From Chiridota heheva (Eukaryota; Echinodermata; Holothuroidea; Apodida; Chiridotidae), in assembly GCA_020152595.1 (NCBI GenBank), contig JAIGNY010001494.1, positions 124,001-188,000 of the forward strand: DNA of 64,000 bases, given 5' to 3'. Under the pieces are notes generated by a model. The model saw only the letters and a list, made by a program, of their open reading frames with translations, was not told the DNA's origin and ran no database searches. A program made the position numbers and the translations under genes. Positions 49,401-61,400 of this stretch are shown here, piece after piece. Numbering within the stretch: position 1 is the stretch's first letter; the number at the start of each line of letters is the position of its first letter.

Positions 49401-52400
49401 AAAGTGTAGTGGTCCCATAGTGTAGTGATCCCGTACTGTTGTGATCCCGTAGTGTGGTGATCCCGTAGTGTGGAGATCCCATAGTGTAGTGATCACATAG
49501 TGTGGTGATCCCATAGTGTAGTGATCCCATAGTGTAGTGATCCCATAGTGTTGATCAGAACATGAAATAAGTACATGTACCTCTATAAGCTCTAACTTTG
49601 TCAATTTACATAACCCCAATCCACGCCAGTGAGTTTCATCAACAAAAACCATCTTACTTTTGATCTTCCTTGCCCCCTCATGTTTAAAACCTTCAGAATT
49701 ATCCACTTTCTGACAGATCTCTTCCAAGTTTATATCATTATTTTTTGGGTTATTCAGGCTAGGCATTCATTGTTTTGAGTTCAAGGTGAAAACGTAACCT
49801 TTGGCCCAGGCCCGTAGCACCGTTTGTTTTAGTGGTGCGGCGATGTTGATACTATCTAGTTTGAGCGCCACCATTGGTTGGATGGCGAGCGTGGAATTTT
49901 TGTTGTTGAAAAAAGGTACCTCTAGATTGCCAGAAATGACACTTCCCGGTCTTGCAAGCTGTATTTGAACATCCTCTATTTTGGACTTAATATGTGAATA
50001 GGTCTATCTGTTTTGTCATTAAATGGATCGTTCGACTTTACACAAAATTATGCCAACCACGTTTCTTTAAACTGTCAAAGTTTATTTTCATACAGAACAT
50101 GTTTATCATAATCATATCACAATATCAACAGATAACAGTAATTTATTTTCTTTCAAAAAGCACAATTTAACGAGTCAACTGACCTAGTTCTAAAGGCAAA
50201 ATATGTTTGGGCAAATTTATAAAGAAATACAACTTCACACTTCTGACTTTACCCTGAAAACGTATCGTATGTATTATTTTTTTCACTTATGGAGGGTGTA
50301 GAGACCATATCCTTGCCGACACTCACATCTAAACCACCATTTTTGTGGGGAGAAGGGGGAGGGATTTGAAAATTTGAGCTCCATTTCCTTTTTTTTTCAT
50401 GCTATTATCAGATGTGTTAATCCGTGAACTTTGCCCTGTCATTTTTCAAAATATGGGGAGGGGGAGGTTATTCTCTTGATATATCATAAATAAATCAACT
50501 TGAACTGTTGAACCTTGTTTGTTGTCACATCAATTTCAGTCTGATTTGATGATATTGGTAATCTATCCAAAGTATCGATGGCAACAAGAAAGTCCAACAA
50601 AATGTTTAGATAATTTTTCAGATAAATTATGGAATGAAGTAAGCTTGTTTTTAACAAAAAAACTAAAATGATAAACTGATAGTCTTATAGGATAATATTT
50701 CGTAATCTATACAAAAGTTTCACTGAATTCAAGGACACGAGAGTAACGAGACTATAGGCCTATTCCTGTATTCGACTATTTGCGAGCTTGGAGAAATGAT
50801 CCAAAGACTGCATGACGGTGAGCAGTGTCGGCAAATTCACATGCTATTTTCGTCAGATCCAAGCTATCTGTCGTGTCTTTGTGGACATGGAGGACAAGTA
50901 GATGGTTCAGTCGTTTCTGTTTCATGGTGGCTCCTATGTACGCCTTGATGCGTTTCAGAGCGCTGAAAGAACGTTCGCCACACGCGTTTGTAGCTGGCAT
51001 GACAAGTACAAGTTTAAGCAAAATGCACACTTCAGATAGAAGCAATTTCGTACTGAAATCTAAAGACTTCATATACTTCACTATATCAGGAAGCGAATAC
51101 ACTCTGACACTGGTACATTCAGGCGGTTTACATGTGTGACCCAGCGTTTCCAGCTAGACTCTGAGTTGACTTGAATCAATGTCGTCTTTGTAGAAATCAG
51201 AAACGAAGTGAAAATCCTCCCCAATTCCTTTGCCATTACATGCATTTAGGAGGAGGTTCTATAGCTTGACATAGGTTTGGTACCCCGTCTGCTTAAAACA
51301 ATCTCGTATGCAGTTAACGATGTTGTCGATAGCCTCTGTGTAGATTCGCTTGAAATACTCCTTCGCACTTGCAGGTTGATCATTAATAGAAGGACCATCA
51401 AGCCGGATTGGGACTTTTCTTCTTCGTGGTGTCTCTGGTTGGTTCACATTGAGTGTAGAAGCAAGTAATCCTACGGCCTCCCAGAAAGTGTCGAACTGAC
51501 TTCGTATGCCTTCAATAGTAGAAACGGTTTTCTCTGCGACACTCTGCCCTTCCACAGCAGAAATGTATGCATGTTGCAAAGTCCTACTCAAATTGTCATT
51601 ATGACTTAGGATCAGGTGTGCTAACTTCATACCAAATAAGAAATCAAACTTCTTCATGTACGAAGCCACACCTCTCAGTCGACCCTTTGTGCTAGGATCC
51701 TTTTCCTCCAAGAGACACTCCTCCCAAACATTCTGTAGAACTTCGTAGTTTTCCAGAATGCTCTCCGAAGTGCATCTGCTCTAACTGTCCATTGAGTTGG
51801 ACACATGACACGGATTCCAGTGGAGCACTCCTTCCCAATCCTCTCCTTCATCTCGATAAACTTAGTTCCACGTCGGGGGGAGTTCCTAATTAGTTTGGTA
51901 ATCTCCCTTGTATTTTCCAAAGCATCACACATTAGCCGGTTTCTCTTTATAGTGTCACCACATGCAAGATTAAGGGCATGGCCGTAGCAATGTGTATACA
52001 AAGCCTTTGGTTGTTCATCTGTTATCTTCTTTGCAACACCTCCATGTACACCCGACATGGGAGCCGCTCCATCATAGCATTGACCTCTTGCCTTTTGAAG
52101 GGATAACTGCATTCGAAGGAGAACATCTTTGATGACGGCAACTAATGCATCGGCGGTTGTTGAAGACACTTCATACAATCCAATGAAATCTTCATGAACT
52201 TCAAACTGGTCGTCGACCCACTTTATGCATATCACAACCTGTTCCTTGTTGGAAACATCGGGGGTTTCATCCACCATAATTGTATAGAATGAAGCTGTCT
52301 GGATATTTGAAACAACCTCACGTAAAGCCTATAAAAAAAGAAATGGTGCATATAAAACATAAGCACGGGTGTTAGTAACTGTACGTGCGCGCTAATCGCC

Positions 52401-55400
52401 AATTGTGGCTTTAAATGATATTTAAAGGGTCTGGCGAGTTATACCATTTTAACGAATTATACCATCTTATTTTATTGGAAATTAGTACACAAATGTTTAA
52501 AGAAGCATGCTCAACGCACACTTGCATGGTACATATCCTTATAGATGGGAGTAGATATGTCCCAAAAGAGATTTACAAATGAAAAGGAAGGCGAATGCGA
52601 TAGTGACGCGTAACAAAAATAAATAAATAAACGAAAAACTAACATGAATCTGCGCCCCATGCAGCTTAAATTGAAAATTCAAACAAAAAATATAGCAGCA
52701 CTTCAGAACCATTTTTGGGGGGTGGGGTGGGGGTAAGAGTGATAGTCTGGATTTTTTTATAACGATGGTCCCCTGCACCCACGTCGATATTTCCTTTGTT
52801 CTGCTGCAATTGGTATAGTGATCCCAATCTTATTTTCTGTTCCTCCGACGCTGGGGAGGGGTTAAGTCTTTGCTATTCTGTCTTTCTTTGCGCAATTATG
52901 AAATATCTTTCGCCGCCTAAAATGTATTATTGAATTAAGTCTTACCGTTAGTGCCATTGTCTGTAAAATTTCGTTTTGAATTTCAACAGAGAGATACTTG
53001 TCAGATTTCCGTGATAACCAGTTTTAAATCCGTGAATCATCTTCACCACGCAACTTGAAAAGAGTTATAAGATTAGAATCCGACTCATCCCCATCACCCC
53101 TGAAAGCTAGTCCTTGCCGTGCTAGGAATCTCACATTAGAAATGATTTTCATAAAAATTTGTCGTCTCTCTTCCCTTTCTCTTCCAATCTGTTGTGATAA
53201 ACTTTCTCCAATGTCTTTAGTTATCTTTGGCAATGTCACAACCATTAAGACTGCATCCTTGTGGCAAACACTACCTTCATGTGCCTTGAACCTCCGAAGT
53301 CGCTTCTTTCCAATTTTTAAAGCCTTTGTTTTTAGCGATAAATGCGGAATCCATGTTTGGTGAATTAAGCTTCTTTGCCTTGTATGCCTTGATGCATGTA
53401 TAGCAGAATGCCATATCATTTGATTCGTCATAATGCAGCCAAGCAAACTGGTTGAACCAACTTGGTTGGAAACGCGAAGTTCTGGTTTTTTCTGTCCAAA
53501 ACTTCCTTTGGGAAATTGATTACTGGTTGATTTGGTGTGTTCCCAATGTCCGGAGTTGTTATAGAATAATCCATCTTAACTCGCTCTGTCCTTTATTAAA
53601 TTTCTGCATATAAAATAAAACGCGACTTCTTTAGCGTACAGGTAGGTCTAGCCTAGATCACCGCACGTGTATGGTGCGCCGAGTGTGCCATATGTCCACA
53701 ACTCGACCGTGACTCCAAGTTGTATAGTTTCTCGCTCTGTGATTGGATAAGCAGCCTAATTTGCATCTGATGTCGACTCCAAGTTGTGTTGATTTCATGC
53801 AAATTATGTCGACTTGAAATCAATACAACTTGGAGTAAACGTGGACTTAAGCTCGTAAAGAAAAACTTCACAACTATGCCATGCTTGCTCTTATTAGTTT
53901 AAATTACACGCGTACACGTGCCAACAGATTGGACAGTTCAGGTGGGGATAGTGTTGCGCATTCTTACGAATTACCAATATAAGCGGGTAGTACTTGGAGG
54001 GGGTATTCCCTCAGAAAATACTGATATTTTTGTATTGTTAAAAAAATTCATATTTATATTATTATTATTATTATTATTATGTTATCTATTAAAAAGTGGT
54101 GCGATCGCCATGATCAGCCCGTAGCGGCTGCTACGGGCCTGCTTTGGCCACCTTCGTTGGTGAAGACAATTAAGCAAAGGACCTAGAAGGTGGACTCACC
54201 TGCAACCTCCTCTTCAGCTTTAACCTTGGCTTTATGGAAGTCCTCTTTCACCACAAATTTCTCTTTTTCAAACTTAACATTCAGAGTTGATACAGCTCCC
54301 TGGAAACATACAATAAAGCAAAGTAAATTGCTGAGTAAATGCTTACTTTAAAATCTAATTGTGCACCAAAGACAGAGGGGATATAGCTTGGAGCTATTTG
54401 GAATTAGATATCAATTTATGAAGTGTTCTAGCCCACCTATAATTGTTATATATGGCCAACAAAATGGTACACATGGTTTCAAATATTGAATATAAGTAAG
54501 TGATTCAGTTGACCTGAAGAATGCACAATATGTGATTCAGTTGACCTGAAGAATGCAGTGTGTGATTCAGTTGACCTGAAGAATGCAGTGTGTGATTCAG
54601 TTGACCTAAAGAATGCACAGTGTGTTATTCAGTTGACCTGAAGAATGCAGTGTGTGATTCAGTTGACCTGAAGAATGCACAGTGAGTGATTCAGTTGACC
54701 TGAATAATCCTACTTTAAACCTTAAAGGCCCAGCTTGATGTTGTTGTTGTTCAAGGGCTTTTTAAACATATTTCTCTTGAAATGTTACGTGTTACAATCA
54801 CAGATTGTTTGAAAGCTAAGACTTTGTTCTTTTCATTCATGTAAAAACAAATTGCATATTGTATGCACATTGTATGCAAATGAGGTTAGTTAAGTAGCAT
54901 GCTGCTATTACAAAATAACAGACTTGAAACTCCTGTTGCTTTAGGCCCTTAAAACTCATTTCTGAAAGCATTTTTGGATTTCTCAGAAAGTAAGCTTTCA
55001 AATCATACCAAACATGAATATTTAGAACTAAGAATTACTTTTTTAAAAGATTTTTTGCCATTTTTGCTCATCGCGGATAACTTCCGCATTGAGTTTACTA
55101 GTTAACACTAGGTCTATCCTAACACAGTGAACATAATGGCCCACGCTTACCATATAACTAAAGTGTGACAAACTGCCCATTTGTTTGCAAATTGTGATGA
55201 ATTGGTGGGGCTATGCAACAAACTGTATGTCATTTGATAGATTAGCCTCTACTCTTCCATTTACTGTACTAAGAAGGTAAAAGCTACATTCTGACGAAAA
55301 GTTATGATTTTTGAACCAGAACCAAAAGGTTTTGTGGTTCCGATGCTTTTTTTCATAAGCAGATTGATTTGCAAAATTTGTATTATCTGTCATGTCATTG

Positions 55401-58400
55401 CACAGGCCTATCATTATATATTTGTTCCATCATATTTAATCATAAGCCACACCCACCATGCAGATCAATAAAAATGTTGACAACATCAGCAGGTGCACAA
55501 TAACTAACAACATTATCATAGCAAGTACGATGCCAGAACGGTTGCTCATTTATCCTATTTCAAGAATTTATCAGTAAGCCCTGCTTACTCATTAATATTC
55601 CTGACATCACTACCACAACATTAGAACATATGTACAGATCATGACCCATGATATAGCATAAATCTGATATATCGTTCATGAAATGCAGTATGTTTACTTT
55701 ACATTTAGGACATTCACATTAAGCCATGCCCACCATGCATATCAATGCCATATTCTGATAATATAAGCATGTACAAAATAACCAACAAAATTATCTTGCC
55801 CAATATGACACAAAACAGACATACAGTTGCTCATTTTTAATTTTTCAAGATTTTCACTTTAAGCCCCACTCACTTATTAATATGCATATCACCACCCAAA
55901 ATGATTAAACACAAATACAGACCATGGGCTATCTGTGTACCAAATATGACATACATCCAGCTGACCGATCTTGAGATACCGTGTTTACAAATTCAATTCA
56001 GGAAAATCATATTAAGCCCCGCTTACTCAACGTTTTAAAATCATGAACATGGACACACAAGCTAACATAATTATCCTAAATATGAAACAAAACAGATATG
56101 CATTTGTTAATATATAAACATTTCAAGATTTTTACATTAAGCCCCACCTACTCATTAATATGCACGATATCACCACCAAAAACAATAGAGCACATCTACA
56201 GACCATGAGCTATCTGTGTACCAAATATGACACGAATCCAGTTAACCGTTCGTGAGATACCGTGTTTACAAGTTCTTTTCAGCAAAATCATATTAAGCCC
56301 TGCCTACTATGCATATGAATGAAATTCAATATTTTTACATTAGAATATGTACACACAAGCTAAAATTATATTTATACCAAATATGAAATAAAACAGACAT
56401 AAGGTTGTTAAAATATAAACATTTCAAGATTTTTAAATTAAGCACAACCTGCTCATTAATATGAATGACATCACCATCAAAAACAATAGGGCATATCTAT
56501 GGACCATGGGCTATCTGCGTACTAAATATGACATGAATCCAGCTTACCGTTCTTGAGATACAGTGTTTACAAGCTTTTTTGAGCAAAATAATACTAAACT
56601 TCGCCCATTAAGCATATTAATGAAATTCAACGTTTTTACATTATGAACATGGGACACATCAGCTAACATCATAATTACAAAAATATGAAACAAAACAGAC
56701 ATGTGGTTGCTAAAATATGAACTTTCAAGATGTTTACATTAAGCCCTGCCTACTCATTAATATGCATGACATCACCATCAAAACTAATAGGGCATATCTA
56801 CAGACCATGGGCCATCTGTGTACCACATATAACATGAATATATAGAGCATCATTCTTGAGATATCGTGTTTATGAACTGGCTGTCACAAACATACATACA
56901 TACACCCACACATACACACACGCCATCATGACTGCATAGGTTCCTAATGCTATCGCATCGGAACCAAAAAAGAGGGTAAAAATTTGTATTTTTAACATAC
57001 TTTCAAATCTTTTCAGGGTTTACCCAAAATCTATCAGAATTAAACAAATTGATCTTTCTCAAATTCTACAAAACAATTGTGAAGTTGAAAGGTGATTTCT
57101 AAGTATCTTTCTAATTATTTTCAAATCGTTTCAAATTTTGCACACTTTTGAACAATTTTAAAAAATCCTCCATGTTTAGACAAAATTTACACACAAATTC
57201 TTAATATAGACCTACTGGTAAAAATACCATTAATGGAGAGAGCAAAGCGAGCTCTTTTGAATGATACTTAAATCATCCCTGTGAGAATTTGGTATGTCCC
57301 AAAACTATTTTGGGAAAACTGTAAGTCCAATCGAATTGCCAGTTCGGTGTGGGCCTTCAAGGGTTGATCTAAACATACATCTCATGGACACTACTTTCTG
57401 TGCGTAACTGTTGTAGAACAAAGTTTTTTCCCACTTTCACGGGCTAAGTTGCAAACTGGAAAAAGGGAGATCATAATTTGTAATTTTGAAGTTGATAGGT
57501 GATTTCTAAGTATCTTTCTAATTATTTTCAAATCGTTTCAAATTTTGCACATTTTTGAACAATTAAAAAAAATCCTCATGTTAGTATTTTTTGCTCATTT
57601 CCTACTTAAGTCACTACTATCTATAAACTATACGGTCTGTATTTCATAATTTTATACAAACTATCTGAATCAGAGATTTGTTAAATAAATACAACCATCA
57701 ACAGATATAGCACCTACCCTGTATCTTTCATATTTCTGCAGGAGAGATTTCACTTCATGATGCTGAAAGAGGAAAAAAGGCACTTTCTTACATTGTTTGC
57801 GATATAAAACCAGCAAGTCAACTCAGCACAGCCGGTTTATTAGGCACTCCTACATACATGCAGTACAGATTAATATTATGTGTAAAGCATAAGGGAACAC
57901 CAGTTATATAATGATCATTGAATTAAAGCTATTTAAATAAAACATATGTGTATGAAAATATGCATATAAAGATGACACCCATATAAATATATAGGCATGC
58001 CCTACTGCAATAACCTAGGGAACTGACATGTCAAAGGTTACTCACCACCTCCTTTTCTCTGCTCTCAATCTCCAGTCTCAATTTTGTGTTTTCAAGCAAT
58101 CTGGTGTACAGCATTAAGGTATAGAGCATTAAGGTGTAGAGCATTAAGGTGTAGAGCATTAAGGTGTAGAGCATTAAGGTGTAGAGCATTAAGGTGTAGA
58201 GCATTAAGGTGTACAGGATTAAGGTGTACAGCATTAAGGTGCACAGCATTAAGGTGCACAGCATTAAGGTGCACAGCATTAAGGTGTACAGCATTAAGGT
58301 GTACAGCATTAAGGTGTACAGCATTAAGGTGTACAGGATTAAGGTGCACAGCATTAAGGTGTACAGCATTAAGGTGTACAGCATTAAGGTGTACAGCATT

Positions 58401-61400
58401 AAGGTGTACAGCATTAAGGTGTACAGCATTAAGGTGTACAGCATTAAGGTGCACAGCATTAAGGTGTACAGCATTAAGGTGTACAGCATTAAGGTGTACA
58501 GCATTAAGGTGTACAGCATTAAAGTGTACAGCATTAAGGTGTACAGCATTAAGGTGTACAGCATTAAGGTGTACAGCATTAAAGTGTACAGCATTAAGGT
58601 GTACAGCATTAAGGTGTACAGCATTAAGGTGCACAGCATTAAGGTGTACAGCATTAAGGTGTACAGCATTAAGGTGTACAGCATTAAGGTGTACAGCATT
58701 AAGGTGTACAGCATTAAGGTGTACAGCATTAAAGTGTACAGCATTAGGGTGTACAGCATTAAGGTGTACAGCATTAAGGTGCACAGCATTAAGGTGTACA
58801 GCATTAAGGTGTACAGCATTAAGGTGTACAGCATTAAGGTATAGAGCATTAAGGTGTAGAGCATTAAGGTGTAGAGCATTAAGGTGTAGAGCATTAAGGT
58901 GTAGAGCATTAAGGTGTAGAGCATTAAGGTGTACAGCATTAAGGTGTAGAGCATTAAGGTGTACAGCATTAAGATGTACAGCATTAAGGTGTAGAGCATT
59001 AAGGTGTAGAGCATTAAGGTGTACAGCATTGAGGTGCACAGCATTAAGGTGCACAGCATCAGCATTAAGGTGCACAGCATTAAGGTGTACAGCATTAAGG
59101 TGTAGAGCATTAAGGTGTAGAGCATTAAGGTGTAGAGCATTAAGGTGTACAGCATTGAGGTGCACAGCATTAAGGTGCACAGCATCAGCATTAAGGTGCA
59201 CAGCATTAAGGTGTACAGCATTAAGGTGCACAGCATTAAGGTGCACAGCATTAAGGTGCACAGCATTAAGGTGTACAGCATTAAGGTGTACAGAATTAAG
59301 GTGCACAGCATTAAGGTGCACAGCATTAAGGTGCACAGCATTAAGGTGTACAGCATTAAGGTGTACAGAATTAAGGTGTACAGCATTAAGGTGTACAGGA
59401 TTAAGGTGCACAGCATTAAGGTGTACAGCATTAAGGTGTACAGCATTAAGGTGTACAGCATTAAGGTGTACAGCATTAAGGTGTACAGCATTAAGGTGCA
59501 CAGCATTAAGGTGCACAGCATTAAGGTGTACAGCATTAAGGTGTACAGCATTAAGGTGTACAGCATTAAGGTGTACAGCATTAAAGTGTACAGCATTAAA
59601 GTGTACAGCATTAAGGTGTACAGCATTAAGGTGTACAGCATTAAGGTGTACAGCATTAAAGTGTACAGCATTAAGGTGTACAGCATTAAGGTGCACAGCA
59701 TTAAGGTGTACAGCATTAAGGTGTACAGCATTAAGGTGTACAGCATTAAGGTGTACAGCATTAAGGTGTACAGCATTAAAGTGTACAGCATTAGGGTGTA
59801 CAGCATTAAGGTGTACAGCATTAAGGTGCACAGCATTAAGGTGTACAGCATTAAGGTGTACAGCATTAAGGTGTACAGCATTAAGGTGTACAGCATTAAG
59901 GTGTACAGCATTAAGGTGTACAGCATTAAGGTGTACAGCATTAAGGTGTACAGCATTAAGGTGTACAGCATTAAGGTGTAGAGCATTGAGGTGTACAGCA
60001 TTAAGGTGTACAGCATTAAGGTGTACAGCATTAAGGTGTACAGCATTAAGGTATAGAAAATTGAAAGATCATAATACTACTTTCAGCTTAAGACCTAAAC
60101 TTTATCATCATGAGAGAAAAATATACATTCCTTTGAAATTAAAAGTAAAACATATCTTATATTAATTCAATGAAGCATTTCACATTCTGACAATTGGGCA
60201 ATATGAAATCTTATTATATAAATGTCAAAAAATGACAAGACTGCTATGCTTAAGTATTTGTAGAAGTCTAAACTGTGGTATGAGTGATGTAACAAGCAAA
60301 CTCATTTGGGAGCTCATCCCTCAGCCTTCACTGAGCCCTGCTAAAAAACTATTTCTATTTTTTTTTCTATTGACTTCAAAATTCAAAATCAAATCGAGTC
60401 ATATCATGAATCTAAACAGTGGCTGAAAGATTAACTTTTTTGTCAAATTATGTCATGGAAATAAAACCCAGAATCTGCCATGGAGTTGCCTGCTCTTCAT
60501 TATGAAGTTGCATGCTCTTCATTATGAAGTTGCGTGCTCTTCATTATGAAGTTGCGTGCTCTTCATTATGAAGTTGCATGCTCTTCATTATGAAGTTGCG
60601 TGCTCTTCATTATGAAGTTGCCTGCTCTTCATTATGGAGTTGCCTGCTCTTCATTATGGAGTTGCCTGCTCTTTCATATGAGAGCCAAGCATTTGAACTA
60701 CTGTACCTTAGTTCCTTGGAAACTTTGATGGGCAATGGTTAGGAGAAAGCATTAAGGATTAGAGAAATGTATGCACAAATTCTATGAAATTGTTGGTTGT
60801 TTGCTGTTGCAGGTGTACCCTTTTGTGTGCCGACAAATGCTTGATCTTTTTGAAGGTTTTTGACAAGGATACAGTGCTTCCTCTCTGGTTCCGTAGTTTT
60901 CTAACGCTTTGAGCCTAGCCTTGATGAGCAAATTCAAAACCTTGATTTCTGTTTGAACCTCTCTTTCTCTTGCCTCCTCCGCAGACTCAGAAACAGCACT
61001 TTTGACTCTCCTGTGATCATGAGCGCAGGCAGACCCTGCAAACCGATGTTCCTTGAACTTTGCACTGCCTGATGTGACGGTGAATTCCTGGGGAGCTAAA
61101 AGCAGAGATGATCATTAAATGAACTCTGAATGTGACGGTGAATTCCTGGAGAGCTAAAAGCAGAGATGATCATTAAATGAACTCTGAAATGCAGAGAATT
61201 GCAGCAAATTTTCACAAATAGGTAAAAAAACTACTCAGAATTTTAAACAGAGTTAAGCACAACTTAACAAATGTAAACCAAGTATGCAGAATGTGACGGA
61301 GAAATTAATGACACAATCAGGCAAATTATACCCACATTAATCAAACTTTGAGGAAAGCTTAGTACCCTAACAACAAAAGTATTACTCAAAGGAGATTTCC

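Noticed and set aside
34410-54199. Introns 5 and 7 both measuring 9486 bp by my borders
   Set aside because: Their contents are unrelated (hAT and 16-bp array versus LINE and SINE), so the equal length is coincidence.
58031-60165. Open frames of 579-693 codons on both strands
   Set aside because: They are produced by a 15-bp unit with no stop in most frames. Composition is pure repeat (MLYTL, CTALR, NAVHL), and both strands and several frames are open at once.
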